The notes: generated from the sequence alone by a model not told the origin. DNA of 64,000 nucleotides from Candidatus Anaerobiospirillum merdipullorum (GCA_018883895.1 JAHLFG010000062.1:1-64000), one strand, 5' to 3'; counted from the first letter of the stretch, positions 1 through 9,836 are shown. A program made the numbers and translations.

Positions 1-134
1 CTAACAAACAATTAATAAAATTCTAGTTCAATAAATTAGGCCTACGTCACGTTTTTAACTTTTTAAAAATGACATTATATTGTCCAACTGATAACCTGTT
101 TAACAGGTCAACAACACCAGTTTGCGAGGACATT

Positions 135-1499
135 ATGACGACTCTAACAGCATCTTCTAATGGCATCATAAACAACGATAATGCCGCAACCGACGAAACC
201 ACCTATAAATCCGAACATGCCGATAAAGCCACTATGGTCAAAGCGGTTGTTGCTGGATCGGTAGGTACCGTCATTGAATGGTATGACTATGCTCTTTACG
301 GTACCGCCGCAGGTCTAGTTATTAACAATTTATTTTTCCCGTCGCTATCTTCTGCCGCAGCGCTGTTGGCAGCTTTTGCTACATTCGCGGTAGGTTATTT
401 TGCCAGACCCTTAGGTGGCATTATTATTTCCCATATTGGCGATCATTTCGGTCGTAAACCTGCCCTAATCTTCGCCATTGTGTTGATGGGAGCTACAACA
501 ACCCTGCTAGGTCTCTTACCTTCATATTTCACCATCGGTATTTGGGCACCAATTATATTAGTGCTCTTACGTTTATTCCAAGGCTTTGGTGCCGGCGCAG
601 AACTTGCAGGAGCACTAACCTTTGTCGCTGAATATGTACCTTATAGACGCCGTGCGCTCTGCACAGCCATCATCAATGCATCTACCGTGATTGGCATTAT
701 GTTTGCTACTGGTGCTTTCTTCATTGTGTCACAATTGCCGGAAGAAAGCTTCATGAGCTGGGGATGGCGTGTTCCTTTCCTTTGCTCAGCGATATTATTT
801 GCTATTGCGCTGTACATCCGTGAAAGATTAGATGAAACCCCGGTATATGCTGAAGCCATGGCTGAAGCTAAAGCCAAGGCTGAAAAGCAGAAAGTTCCGT
901 TGCTTGAGGTGTTAAAGCACAGCCCGAAGCAGGTTGTCTTCAATATGTTGGCCTTATGCGGTCACTCTGCTAACTCCTACATTTTGTCAGTGTTTATCAT
1001 CAGCTATATGGTCAATACTTTAGGCTATAGCAGATCAGACGCCTTATCCGCCTTAATGTGGGCTTCATTCTTTGCCATTATTGGCACTCCGTTGATGGGT
1101 ATGATTGCAGATAAGATTGGTAATGCCAAAGTCTATATCATCGGCAACTTATTCATCGCCGCCTTCTCTATTCCGATGTTTTTACTCGTCGATACTATGA
1201 GCTTACCTATGGCTGCCCTTGGTATGTCCATCATGTACTCGATTGGTTATGGTTGCACTTCCGGAGCACAAGGTGCTTTCCAGGTCAATCTGTTCCCGGT
1301 ACGTTACAGATATTCTGGTATTGCCCTGTCTCGTGAGCTCAATTCCGTATTAATTTCTGGCCCCACTCCCTTCATTGCCGCATGGTTAGTAGAACTTGGT
1401 GGCGGCACTTCGCACTATGTGATGGGCTACTACATCATCTGCTGTTTAGTCTCGGTAGTTGCCGTAGCTGCCATCGCTAAATATGCCAATCACCATTAA
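135..1499 (+). CDS. MFS transporter, metabolite:H+ symporter (MHS) family
   Basis: Probable proton-coupled importer of a small organic acid in the inner membrane. The early motif GTVIEWYDYALYG and the loop GDHFGRKPAL are typical of the MHS branch of the major facilitator superfamily (KgtP, ProP and ShiA relatives), and about twelve hydrophobic segments are visible over 454 residues. I chose the ATG at 135 because GCGAGGA lies just upstream; an in-frame ATG at 69 would add 22 residues but has no ribosome binding site. It precedes uxaC on the same strand, so a uronate or other sugar acid is a reasonable substrate guess. Family is clear; substrate is inferred from context only. Confidence 0.88.
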   Translation: MTTLTASSNGIINNDNAATDETTYKSEHADKATMVKAVVAGSVGTVIEWYDYALYGTAAGLVINNLFFPSLSSAAALLAAFATFAVGYFARPLGGIIISHIGDHFGRKPALIFAIVLMGATTTLLGLLPSYFTIGIWAPIILVLLRLFQGFGAGAELAGALTFVAEYVPYRRRALCTAIINASTVIGIMFATGAFFIVSQLPEESFMSWGWRVPFLCSAILFAIALYIRERLDETPVYAEAMAEAKAKAEKQKVPLLEVLKHSPKQVVFNMLALCGHSANSYILSVFIISYMVNTLGYSRSDALSALMWASFFAIIGTPLMGMIADKIGNAKVYIIGNLFIAAFSIPMFLLVDTMSLPMAALGMSIMYSIGYGCTSGAQGAFQVNLFPVRYRYSGIALSRELNSVLISGPTPFIAAWLVELGGGTSHYVMGYYIICCLVSVVAVAAIAKYANHH

Positions 1500-1546
1500 C
1501 CTTGTAACACCATTCAAGTAGCTGGACGTTACAAAAAATAAATCTT

Positions 1547-1577
1547 GGCCATACTTCAGTTGTTCTGAGGTATGGCC
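1547..1577. other. 13 bp inverted repeat between transporter and uxaC
   Basis: GGCCATACTTCAG at 1547-1559 pairs with CTGAGGTATGGCC at 1565-1577 around a 5 nt loop, with one G-T wobble. No clear T-run follows, so it may be a weak terminator, an mRNA stabiliser, or an attenuation point between the transporter and uxaC. Confidence 0.55.
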
Positions 1578-1622
1578 GCTTAAATCAAATCATTTAAGAT
1601 AATCAAAACCAAGGATAAAATC

Positions 1623-3032
1623 ATGTCGTTTATAAATGAAGATTTTCTGTTATACAGCAAAACCGCCAAAGTATTGTTTAATAATTTTGCTAAAGATGCG
1701 CCAATTTTCGATTGGCACTGCCATCTTCCGCCGGAACAAATTGCCAACGATCATCATTTCTCTAACATCACCGAGTTATGGCTAGGCGGAGATCACTACA
1801 AGTGGAGACTAATGCGTTTGGCAGGCGTTGATGAAAAATATATTACCCACGAGGGAAGTCCTAAAGACAAATTTTTAGCTTACTGCCAAGTCATGCCTCA
1901 ATGTTGTGGTAATCCGGTATATCATTGGAGTCATTTAGAATTAAAGCGCTTTTTTAATATCGACGAAGAGCTAAATGCCAAGAATGGTGAGCTTTTATGG
2001 GAAAAGTGCAACGCCCGTATTCAAGAAGCAGATTTCTCTGCTCGTCAATTAATGTTGCGCTCTAACGTCAGATACGTATGTACTAGTGACGACCCTGCCG
2101 ATAGTTTGGAGCATCATCAGAAACTTGCTTCTGATAGCGCCTTCCCCATCAAGGTATTCCCTGCCTTCAGACCGGACAAGTATCTAAATCTAACCTTAGC
2201 CGGATTTAAAGAGCAGTTAGAGCGTTTAGGCACAGCTGCTGGCGTTTGCATTGACAGCTACGAAAATCTAGTTAAAGCCCTAAAATTACGCATTGAGTAC
2301 TTCCATCAAAATGGTGCACGGCACAGCGATCATGGATGGGACGTAGTACGTTTTGTCACAGCATCTCCCGCCGAATTAAATATCATTTTAGAAAAAGCAA
2401 TTACCGGGCAAGCAATCAGTCTTGAAGAATGTGCCCAATGGCGTAGTAGCTTAATGCTAGAACTTGCCCGCGAGTACTGTAAACACCATTGGGTGATGCA
2501 GATTCATATCGGTGCGCTTCGCTCCATCAACACTCGCATGCTAGCCCTGCACGGCCGTGACTGTGGTTATGATTGCTCTGGAGATACACCCTATTTAAAT
2601 CAGCTAGCGATGTTCCTGGATACATTGGAAAGCGAGGGTAATTTAACTGACACCGTACTGTTTAGCTTGAGTCCTAACGACGATCTCGCACTTAACAACT
2701 TAGCTGGATGTTTCCCTGGAGACGCACATCGTGCCAAAGTACAATTAGGTCCGGCTTGGTGGCTTAACGATCATATTGATGGCATGCGCCGTCAATTGAC
2801 TTCATTTGCCAATTCTGGCGTTTTAGCAACCTTTATTGGCATGGTTACCGATTCACGAAGCTTCTTATCGTATCCGCGCTTTGAATACTTCAGGCGCATT
2901 CTGTGCAATTTTGTTGGTGAAATGATTGATCGTAGCGAATTTACCTCCGATCTGGATGCGGCAGGTGAAATAATACGCAATATTTGCTACAACAACGCCT
3001 ACGCCAAGTACTTTGGCAATATGCCACGTTAA
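1623..3032 (+). CDS. uxaC: Glucuronate (uronate) isomerase UxaC
   Basis: Converts D-glucuronate to D-fructuronate and D-galacturonate to D-tagaturonate, the first cytoplasmic step of hexuronate breakdown. The N-terminus reads like UxaC: EDFLL, then IFDWHCHLPP with the metal-binding HxH, then the GDHYKWR block and YHWSHLELKR. The length of 469 residues is normal for the family. The ATG at 1623 follows AAGGATAAAATC. No other hexuronate genes (uxaA, uxaB, uxuA, uxuB, kdgK) are next to it here, so the rest of the pathway must be elsewhere, or be supplied partly by the SDRs and dehydratases downstream. Confidence 0.95.
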   Translation: MSFINEDFLLYSKTAKVLFNNFAKDAPIFDWHCHLPPEQIANDHHFSNITELWLGGDHYKWRLMRLAGVDEKYITHEGSPKDKFLAYCQVMPQCCGNPVYHWSHLELKRFFNIDEELNAKNGELLWEKCNARIQEADFSARQLMLRSNVRYVCTSDDPADSLEHHQKLASDSAFPIKVFPAFRPDKYLNLTLAGFKEQLERLGTAAGVCIDSYENLVKALKLRIEYFHQNGARHSDHGWDVVRFVTASPAELNIILEKAITGQAISLEECAQWRSSLMLELAREYCKHHWVMQIHIGALRSINTRMLALHGRDCGYDCSGDTPYLNQLAMFLDTLESEGNLTDTVLFSLSPNDDLALNNLAGCFPGDAHRAKVQLGPAWWLNDHIDGMRRQLTSFANSGVLATFIGMVTDSRSFLSYPRFEYFRRILCNFVGEMIDRSEFTSDLDAAGEIIRNICYNNAYAKYFGNMPR

Positions 3033-3071
3033 AAGATCCTCTCTAAAACCAAACTACTGAAGAGCTATCAG

Positions 3072-3100
3072 AATGCGGTCATAAGACCGCATTTATTCAA
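3072..3100 (+). terminator. Rho-independent terminator after uxaC
   Basis: AATGCGGTC at 3072-3080 and GACCGCATT at 3085-3093 form a perfect 9 bp stem with an ATAA loop, followed by a T/A-rich tail. It lies 40 nt after the uxaC stop. Confidence 0.75.
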
Positions 3101-3278
3101 ATTTGCCTCATCACTCAAAGCAAATTTAGCCGCCGCAAACTGCGCAACCAAAGAAGCAACATCTACAGTAACTTAGCGCATCTTTCATCAGTTAAACTTT
3201 TACTACTGCCAAAACTGTTTTGTCGTTGGCACCTGAATACTCAGTAGATTAAAAACCTGACGAACTGACGTGATATAG

Positions 3279-3327
3279 GCTTGCCGTTGTTAGGCTGCGC
3301 ATAAATCCTGAAGCAACAACGACAAGC
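3279..3327. other. Inverted repeat in the uxaC/SDR intergenic space
   Basis: GCTTGCCGTTGTT at 3279-3291 is matched by AACAACGACAAGC at 3315-3327 with one mismatch and a 23 nt loop. It lies just downstream of the leftward SDR gene that ends at 3361, so it may terminate that operon, although no T-run is present. The rest of the 3033-3360 gap shows no gene. Confidence 0.4.
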
Positions 3328-3360
3328 GAAATTTCTTAATCGTTTGTTAGTTATCTATTT

Positions 3361-4158
3361 TTAATAGCCATGGGATCTTGCACCACCGTCTACTGAAATA
3401 TCCTGTCCGGTAATAGAGCGGGCGGCTGCGGAAAGTAAAAATTGCACCGCACATCCAATATCCTCAGGATGCACGAACTTACCGGTCATGCTCTTGGCCA
3501 AAGCCTGCTGTCTACGTTGCGGGTTTTGCTCAAACATATGGTGATTCATCTCAGTCTCGACCCAACCAGGTGACACGCTGTTAACGCGAATGCCTTCTGC
3601 ACTCCACTCTTCGGCCAAGGCTCGCGTCAGTCCCGAAAGACCTGATTTCATAGCACAATACGGCGCTACCCCCGAAAAGCCCATATAGGCTCCCATCGAG
3701 GTAATGTTTACCACCGCGCCACAGCTTTGCTTAAGGTAGGGATAACATAATTGACATAATCTAAATGGCGCTTCCAAATCGACCTTAGCAATACGTCTAT
3801 ACTGCTCGAGTGGAAAGTTTTCGGCACGCTCTTTATACGACACTCCAGCGTTATTGACCAGAAAATTTAACTTTCCGTGACTTTGCACAATCTGTTGTAA
3901 AACACGAGCAAACTGCTCCTCGTCACTTACATCACAAGATATACCATAGATGCCATTAGTTCCGTCATGATCGGCTACCACATGTCGCGATAGATCATAG
4001 ACCACAGCTCCAGCATCGCGTAATACCTGCGCAATGGCATAACCGATACCACGTGATGCTCCGGTAACGATGCCTACTTGACCTTCCAACGCAAAAAGGC
4101 GTTTTGAACTGTCAGTAGCATGTTGCTCCATACTTTGCGCTTCAAACTGTAATTGCAT
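3361..4158 (-). CDS. Short-chain dehydrogenase/reductase (sugar or sugar-acid dehydrogenase)
   Basis: Classical SDR of 265 residues. The cofactor motif TGASRGIG is near residue 34, NNAG near 103, the catalytic Tyr and Lys are in YCAMKSG, and the C-terminal DGG block closes the Rossmann fold. It resembles gluconate 5-dehydrogenase and KduD-like enzymes, which interconvert sugar acids and keto acids with NAD(P). The N-terminus has about 25 residues before the glycine motif; the ATG at Met10 is an alternative start. It is the last gene of a leftward operon with an enolase-superfamily dehydratase and a GntR regulator, which supports a sugar-acid substrate. The exact substrate cannot be read from the sequence. 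Confidence 0.85.
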   Translation of the reverse strand: MQLQFEAQSMEQHATDSSKRLFALEGQVGIVTGASRGIGYAIAQVLRDAGAVVYDLSRHVVADHDGTNGIYGISCDVSDEEQFARVLQQIVQSHGKLNFLVNNAGVSYKERAENFPLEQYRRIAKVDLEAPFRLCQLCYPYLKQSCGAVVNITSMGAYMGFSGVAPYCAMKSGLSGLTRALAEEWSAEGIRVNSVSPGWVETEMNHHMFEQNPQRRQQALAKSMTGKFVHPEDIGCAVQFLLSAAARSITGQDISVDGGARSHGY

Positions 4159-4200
4159 AAATTTATTCCTTGCTTAACATCAAATAATCTAATCTGAAAT

Positions 4201-5292
4201 TTAGTTCAGAGCGTTTAATGCGCTTTCCTTAAAGTAAAAACCCCAACCATTACCGGTACGCGGATAGGCAAAGCCATTTTCAATGCGTAACGGCGTATCG
4301 ATAATGCCATCAATCCAATCAAAGGACTCTGCGCCAAAGGGCTTTACAATGGTGCATAACAGCGCCACGTCATAATCGCGATAATAATGCGGTAATACCG
4401 GCAAGCCATAGCATTGCGCTAAGGCCGCCGAGTCTCGCCATCCTTCCACCCCGCCTAAGCGAATTAAATCCGGTTGCCACAGATCAAGAGCGTTTAACTC
4501 AAGCAAACGTTTTAAGGCCTCCACGTTATACTCGCGCTCCCCCATGGCCAGAGCCAAACCGCATTTATGGCGCAAGAGCGCATAGCCCTTAAAGTCCAAA
4601 TTGTGTACCGGCTCCTCAAACCAATAAATACCAATTTGCTTGGCGCGCTCAGCAAGCTCCATCGCCTCGCTAACGGACATGGCCTGATTGGCATCCATCA
4701 TGATCTTAACGTCAGTGCCTAAGGCTTGCCGACAAATCTGCAAGCGATGCAGATCGCGCTCAATGTCCCCGGAGCCTACCTTAATTTTGACGGCACCAAA
4801 GCCCCGGCGTTTATAATTGAGCACTTCATCTAAGAGCTCTTCATCAGAATAAGAAATCCAACCACCGCTACCGTATACCGGGATCTTGGTCTTACAAGTA
4901 CCCAAAAGACGCCAGATAGGCTGCCCACAGGTGCGCGCCCACGCATCCCACATGGCCACATTTAGTACCGCACCGGCATTGGCATTAATGCCGCTTTGCC
5001 CAAAGTACTCACTTTCTGCGTTCCACTCCTGCCGCAATCTTACGGTTTCATTGACGGCATAATCACGGCTTAAAATAAAATCTTTAATGTCCTTTAGAGC
5101 CCCTTCAATGGCATGGGGTGAGTAATGGAAAGCAAGCAAATAGCCCTGTCCCTTAATGCCATCGGCAGTGATGACTTCCGCGACATAAAAAGCAATTTTG
5201 CTTAACTGATGGGTGGAATCAGCAATAGGTTTTGACAGTGTAGATACGGCACTGTAAAGATTAACTTCCTTAATTTGCGGATGCATAGACAC
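4201..5292 (-). CDS. Enolase-superfamily (mandelate racemase type) sugar-acid dehydratase
   Basis: 363-residue member of the mandelate racemase/muconate lactonizing enzyme family. The expected catalytic residues are in order: KxK in VKIKVG (about 169-171), metal ligands Asp about 200 in MMDANQ, Glu about 226 in WFEEP and Glu about 252 in MGE, then Asp about 275 in WQPD paired with His about 302 in LPHYY. This Lys plus His-Asp arrangement is that of acid-sugar dehydratases such as galactonate, fuconate or rhamnonate dehydratase, which give 2-keto-3-deoxy acids. It lies between the GntR gene and the SDR in one operon. The substrate is undetermined; a racemase or epimerase role is less likely. 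Confidence 0.85.
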   Translation of the reverse strand: MSMHPQIKEVNLYSAVSTLSKPIADSTHQLSKIAFYVAEVITADGIKGQGYLLAFHYSPHAIEGALKDIKDFILSRDYAVNETVRLRQEWNAESEYFGQSGINANAGAVLNVAMWDAWARTCGQPIWRLLGTCKTKIPVYGSGGWISYSDEELLDEVLNYKRRGFGAVKIKVGSGDIERDLHRLQICRQALGTDVKIMMDANQAMSVSEAMELAERAKQIGIYWFEEPVHNLDFKGYALLRHKCGLALAMGEREYNVEALKRLLELNALDLWQPDLIRLGGVEGWRDSAALAQCYGLPVLPHYYRDYDVALLCTIVKPFGAESFDWIDGIIDTPLRIENGFAYPRTGNGWGFYFKESALNALN

Positions 5293-5333
5293 TCCTAAAA
5301 ATACTTCTGTTTTATCCTAAAAAACTTAAGGAT

Positions 5334-6005
5334 TTAAGCCTTTATCTGATAAGGTTTGCTAAAACTTAATTCCCCGCGTGCAAAAGCTTGCAATGTAAGT
5401 TCACGCGAGCCTTGTAAATGCGCTAAGGTCGCCTGCCGGATAGCGGTAGCATCCTTAGCTAAAAGCGCCTCAAGTAATGCCACATGCTCGGGGACAGACA
5501 CGGTATGACTGACAAAACAGCGTAAACGCCGATTATGGCGATAAACAATATCTAAGGCCTTGGTAATAAAACGATTGGGGCAGGCATGTAGCAAACCCTC
5601 ATGCAATGCAGTATCCAGCGCGTTGTAATAATCTCGTTGTGCGGCCCCTTCAAGTGTTTGCTCCGGGGATAAGAATTGCCGTTTTAAGAGCTTAAGCCAC
5701 TTTACATCAAGATGATGGCAAGCAAGCACATTCATCTCCGGCTCATTTAAAAAGCGCGCAGCATACATTTCATTTACTAAATCAAGACTGAGCTCACTTA
5801 CTAAGGTATTACGATTGGGATAGACATAAACAAAACCCATTTCCTTTAAGCGCAAGATAGCTTCACGGATGGGGGTGCGGCTGGTATGTAATTCCGCAAT
5901 TAATTGCGCCTCATCAATGATAGAAAGTGGTGGATATTCCCCACGGATAATCTTGGTCTCAATATAGTCATAGGCTACCGTAGCTTTATTAATATTGCTT
6001 GCCAC
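5334..6005 (-). CDS. GntR family transcriptional regulator (FadR/FCD subfamily)
   Basis: 223-residue repressor-type protein. An N-terminal winged helix (SRTPIREAILRLKEMGFV, about residues 42-60) is followed by an all-helical FCD effector domain. It uses a GTG start at 6005 behind AAAGGGGG. It is the first gene of the leftward operon with the dehydratase and SDR, and is transcribed away from the lactonase operon, so it probably controls both. A perfect palindrome at 6085-6100 is the obvious binding site. Members of this family usually respond to the sugar acid or keto-deoxy acid of the pathway they control. Confidence 0.88.
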   Translation of the reverse strand: MASNINKATVAYDYIETKIIRGEYPPLSIIDEAQLIAELHTSRTPIREAILRLKEMGFVYVYPNRNTLVSELSLDLVNEMYAARFLNEPEMNVLACHHLDVKWLKLLKRQFLSPEQTLEGAAQRDYYNALDTALHEGLLHACPNRFITKALDIVYRHNRRLRCFVSHTVSVPEHVALLEALLAKDATAIRQATLAHLQGSRELTLQAFARGELSFSKPYQIKA

Positions 6006-6084
6006 CTTACGCCCCCTTTGCCTTAATTAACTCCCTCCTCATGGAGGCCGGTTAGTGCAATCTTAGGTATAAGTTATTTTATAC

Positions 6085-6100
6085 AACCGATATATCGGTT
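6085..6100. promoter_or_regulatory. Perfect 16 bp palindrome, candidate GntR operator
   Basis: AACCGATATATCGGTT is an exact palindrome about 80 bp upstream of the GntR start and about 365 bp upstream of the lactonase gene. It lies in the 460 bp divergent intergenic region (6006-6465), which has no other gene. It is more likely to control the leftward gntR-dehydratase-SDR promoter, because it is nearer to it. Binding by the adjacent GntR protein is inferred. Confidence 0.6.
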
Positions 6101-6465
6101 TTATATTGGCACTATACCCTAGCCTTAATCGTCAGATCGCGCACCAATCCACAAAATGTGATCTGTATTCCAAAGCTCCTTACCAAAGTAAAGCGTAAGC
6201 GCTCCTCAGGCCAAGCTTTAAATCAACACGCTGTGCACTTTCACTAGGCTACCACTAGTTATAAAAAATTTACTTATCATAAAAATTTATTCTGTAGGGA
6301 CGCCATTTAGCCACAACCGCCCTCTTCTCTCAATTATTTGTTTTCCAGTCAATAAATACAGCAATTGCAAAAATTTGACTAAGCGCACATAAATAACTAA
6401 TGCTCATAGATTATAATTCTGGTCATACAAGATTAATGGCTTTGTAATTTAAGAAAAGTTATCAA

Positions 6466-7329
6466 ATGATCTCAAGTTCGTTAATCACTGCTCCCTTTAA
6501 AGCGGTGGCACAACTTAAAGCACTACTGGGTGAAACCCCAATTTATGATGAGATACAGGACGTATTTTACTGCGTGGATATTAAAGGCTCTGCGCTGTGG
6601 ATCTGCGATCCTTATACGCTCAATGCCCGTAGTCTTAAGGTGCCGACCTTAACGTCAGCTGCACTCCTAACTAACGATCCGCAACAATTGCTCCTCGTTT
6701 CCCAAAGCGGACTCTTCTTACTTAATCTCAAAGATGAAAGCCTGCGTTTATTTTATCCGTTTAGTTTTACGCAGGTGCGTCCAAATGAAGCACAGATTGC
6801 CCCCGATGGAGTCTTGTGGTTTTCTACCATGGGCTTGCAAGCCCAAGCGCACGCCGGCGCGATGTTTCGCTTTGATCCGCAGTTACATAATTTCAGCTTA
6901 GTACAAGCTGATATCACCATTCCCAATACGCTCATCTTTAATGAAGGGCAAACCACCTTCTTTGATACCGCCAGTGGTGATGTTTTTAACTGTGATCTTA
7001 ATGGTCAGGGGCTGGTAAAAATCCCTTCCTGCCTTAACGGAACTCCCGATGGCTCTTGCCTCACGGACGACGGTCTTATCTTAAATGCCAATTGGGGAGC
7101 TAGCGAATTACGACTTTTTGCCGTCCATAACGGCTATACCCTTAAGGCCAGCCTGCCGGTGCCGGCTCGGCAACCGAGTAGCTGCGCCTTAGGTGGTCGC
7201 GATCTGAACCTGCTCTTTGTTACTACTGCCATAGATGGCCTGGCAAAGCCGAACTTTCTCGACGGCCAAGCATTTGTCGCGCCAAGTAGCTTAAAGGGGC
7301 GCCTTAACTATCGTTTTACTTTAATTTAA
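6466..7329 (+). CDS. SMP-30/gluconolactonase family sugar lactonase
   Basis: Six-bladed beta-propeller lactonase of 287 residues that hydrolyses aldonolactones to aldonic acids using a divalent metal. Visible family motifs are GETPIYDE with the metal-ligand Glu near residue 24, NEAQIAPDGVLWF, the central Asn, and the signature TPDGSCLTDDGLI. The start has only a weak purine stretch (AAGAAAAG) before the ATG. It opens a rightward operon with a dehydratase 13 nt downstream. Such a pair normally completes sugar to lactone to acid to 2-keto-3-deoxy acid. Confidence 0.85.
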   Translation: MISSSLITAPFKAVAQLKALLGETPIYDEIQDVFYCVDIKGSALWICDPYTLNARSLKVPTLTSAALLTNDPQQLLLVSQSGLFLLNLKDESLRLFYPFSFTQVRPNEAQIAPDGVLWFSTMGLQAQAHAGAMFRFDPQLHNFSLVQADITIPNTLIFNEGQTTFFDTASGDVFNCDLNGQGLVKIPSCLNGTPDGSCLTDDGLILNANWGASELRLFAVHNGYTLKASLPVPARQPSSCALGGRDLNLLFVTTAIDGLAKPNFLDGQAFVAPSSLKGRLNYRFTLI

Positions 7330-7342
7330 AGGAGATTGATTC

Positions 7343-9037
7343 ATGGCATCGTGTGCTGAATGTGCCGGTTGCGCTGAGTATTTTAATACTATCTTGCGCG
7401 GCGATAACGGCGCTTTAAAGCGAGCCTTATACAAGTCGATGGGACATACGGATGAGCAATTACACCGTCCGGTGATCGCCGTGGTAAATACATACACCAA
7501 TGCCACCCCTGGCCACTATACCTTAAATGAACTTACAGAAAAGGTCTGCGCTGGCATTGAAGCTGCTGGCGGTCTGCCGATGGTTTTTGGAACCATTGCT
7601 CCTTGTGATGGTATTGCTGAAGGTCACCTGGGCATGCGCTATGTCTTAGCCTCGCGTGAACTGGTCTGCTCTTCTGTAGAAGCGATGTTACGCGCCCATC
7701 ATTTTGATGGTGTAGCGCTTTTAGGATCGTGCGACAAAATCGTACCGGGCCTCATCATGGCCGCCTGCCGCGTCAATGTGCCGGCTATTTTTGTCAATGG
7801 TGGCCCCATGATGCCGGCGCATTACCGCAATCGCGATTGGGACGGCAATATTATTACCGAGGCCATTGGTTGGAAACAGCAAGGCCAAATTAGCGAAGAA
7901 GAATTTAAGCATATTGAAAATATCGCCGAGCCCGGCCCCGGCTCTTGCGCCATGTACGGAACTGCCAATACCATGTGTTGCATTGCCGAAGCCTTAGGCT
8001 TAGCCCTCTCGGGCAGTGCGTGCTTACCGGCTATCAGCGCTCAACGCCGTGAATGTGCCTTTAGAAGCGGCGAGCAAATTGTGCATTTAGTCAAGCAAGG
8101 GATCAAACCCTCAGACATTGTCACCCGTGAAGCTATTGAAAATGCCATGGTGTATTTAATGGCCACCGGTGGTTCGACTAACGGTATTTTGCACTTGCAA
8201 GCTATTTGCCATGAGGCCGGCTTAGGCGAGCTGTCCTTGGATGAATTTGATGCTTTATCGCATCGTGTGCCTTTAATTGCCTCCATTTACCCTGCTTCCG
8301 CATACGACATGATCGACTATTACGAAGCTGGCGGTGTCCCGGCGGTGGAATATGAAGTGCGCTCACTGTTACATCTAAATTGCCTCACTGCCGATTTAAA
8401 GAGCAAGGGCGAACTTGTAACTGAAGGCGTTAAAACTACTCGTCCGGAAGTCATTAAGACCTTAGCGCACCCTCATCGCACGGACTCAGGGGTGGCGGTT
8501 CTCAAGGGCAATTTAGCCCCCTTAGGTTGCGTCGTAAAGCCGGCAGCCGTGCCGCTTGACTTGCAACAATTCCGTGGCAAAGCGATGGTATTTAACTCCG
8601 AACAGGAGGCTTTGGACAATATTTTAGCCGGCAAAGTACAGCCGCATACCGTATTAGTGCTGCGCTATGAAGGCCCTAAGGGCGGTCCCGGCATGCCGGA
8701 AATGTATCGTCCGATGAAATTCTTAGAAGGCATGGGCTTATCTGATTCTTGTGCCCTCATCACTGATGGCCGCTTCTCCGGCTCTAACCGTGGCTTATTT
8801 GTAGGTCACATTTCACCGGAGGCTTATGAAGGTGGCGTCATTGGTTTAATCGAAGACGGCGACGAAATTGCCATCGATATTCCCCAGCGCAAGTTAGAGC
8901 TGTTAGTCGATGAGTCGGTACTTGCTACTCGGCGCCAAAACTTCACCCCGATTCATAAAGATGTCCCCAGAGGATTTTTACGTCTCTACCGTCAGCTGGC
9001 CAAATCAGCGGCGCAAGGGGCCGTAATGTGCGATTAG
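7343..9037 (+). CDS. IlvD/Edd family dehydratase (probable sugar-acid dehydratase)
   Basis: 564-residue iron-sulfur dehydratase. Family Cys motifs appear as GSCDK and as [16 protein letters not shown], and the C-terminal block [10 protein letters not shown] followed by [14 protein letters not shown] is canonical. The early motif has Gly rather than Cys (ATPGHYTL), as in the E. coli IlvD type. The N-terminus carries an extra CxxCxxC (Cys 4, 7, 10) that I do not know from the family. The strong RBS AAGGAGATTGATTC fixes the ATG at 7343. Flanking lactonase, SDR, sugar symporter and aldolase genes argue for an aldonate substrate. A true dihydroxy-acid dehydratase (branched-chain amino acids) remains possible, since no ilv genes or sugar-specific residues decide it. 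Confidence 0.8.
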   Translation: MASCAECAGCAEYFNTILRGDNGALKRALYKSMGHTDEQLHRPVIAVVNTYTNATPGHYTLNELTEKVCAGIEAAGGLPMVFGTIAPCDGIAEGHLGMRYVLASRELVCSSVEAMLRAHHFDGVALLGSCDKIVPGLIMAACRVNVPAIFVNGGPMMPAHYRNRDWDGNIITEAIGWKQQGQISEEEFKHIENIAEPGPGSCAMYGTANTMCCIAEALGLALSGSACLPAISAQRRECAFRSGEQIVHLVKQGIKPSDIVTREAIENAMVYLMATGGSTNGILHLQAICHEAGLGELSLDEFDALSHRVPLIASIYPASAYDMIDYYEAGGVPAVEYEVRSLLHLNCLTADLKSKGELVTEGVKTTRPEVIKTLAHPHRTDSGVAVLKGNLAPLGCVVKPAAVPLDLQQFRGKAMVFNSEQEALDNILAGKVQPHTVLVLRYEGPKGGPGMPEMYRPMKFLEGMGLSDSCALITDGRFSGSNRGLFVGHISPEAYEGGVIGLIEDGDEIAIDIPQRKLELLVDESVLATRRQNFTPIHKDVPRGFLRLYRQLAKSAAQGAVMCD

Positions 9038-9045
9038 GAGAAAAC

Positions 9046-9810
9046 ATGACTAAAGTTGCAATAGTTACTGGTTCTAGTCAGGGCATCGGACTTGGGGTAG
9101 TCAAATGCTTTTTAGCAGCTGGCTATCAGGTCGCTTCTTGCTCTGAAAAGGACTTCAGCCAAATCCCTGCCTGTCAGGAGCTGTTAGCTAAATTTGGTGA
9201 CGCCCGCTATTTTTATCAAAAATGCGACGTGACTAAACTTGAGGATATCAAGAGCTTTATTGACAGCGCCTATCAGCATTTTGGCCGCATTGATGTGTTG
9301 GTATCTAATGCCGGTGCCAATGTGTTTAAAGGCGTGGATTGTAAGGTGGAGGATTTTGAGTTCAATTTTCATCTCAATCTGCGCTCGCATTGGTATGCCG
9401 CCAAATGCGCCAAACCCTATTTAGAGCAAAGCCATGGTTGCGTCCTCGTGACCTCCTCTAATCACGCTTTCTCCACCATTCCCGGTTGTGCCCCGTACAA
9501 CATGACTAAAAGAGCGCTGTTGTCCTTAGTGCAAAGCATCACCATCGAATGGGGTCCGCAAGTGCGTGCGGTCGCCATTGCCCCGGGCTTTATCGACACG
9601 GAAGGCAATCAGGCGTGGTTTAACTCCCATTCCGACCCCCAGGCGGTGCGCGAGCAAACGGTACAAAACCATCCGGTAAAAAGACTGGGCACCGTGGAAG
9701 ACATTGGTCATTTATGTGTGTTCTTGGCCTCTGAACAAGCCTCTTTTATTGCCGGAACCACCATTTTGATTGACGGCGGCAGAAGTTGCCTCATGCAGGA
9801 TTCACAGTAA
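9046..9810 (+). CDS. Short-chain dehydrogenase/reductase
   Basis: 254-residue SDR with TGSSQGIG at about residues 8-15, SNAG near 86, YNMTK as the catalytic Tyr/Lys pair and DGG at the C-terminus. The ATG at 9046 is preceded by TTAGGAGAAAAC and lies 8 nt after the dehydratase stop; an upstream in-frame GTG at 9028 overlaps that gene and has no RBS. In this operon it probably oxidises an aldose to its lactone, feeding the SMP-30 lactonase, although reduction of a downstream product is equally compatible. It is clearly different from the SDR at 3361-4158, so two dehydrogenases serve the divergent operons. Confidence 0.85.
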   Translation: MTKVAIVTGSSQGIGLGVVKCFLAAGYQVASCSEKDFSQIPACQELLAKFGDARYFYQKCDVTKLEDIKSFIDSAYQHFGRIDVLVSNAGANVFKGVDCKVEDFEFNFHLNLRSHWYAAKCAKPYLEQSHGCVLVTSSNHAFSTIPGCAPYNMTKRALLSLVQSITIEWGPQVRAVAIAPGFIDTEGNQAWFNSHSDPQAVREQTVQNHPVKRLGTVEDIGHLCVFLASEQASFIAGTTILIDGGRSCLMQDSQ

Positions 9811-9836
9811 CTTAATTTTAACTTTAGGAGCTTATT

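Noticed and set aside
69-134. N-terminal extension of the MHS transporter from an ATG at 69
   Set aside because: No ribosome binding site, and the extra 22 residues are unlike family N-termini; the ATG at 135 has GCGAGGA in front.
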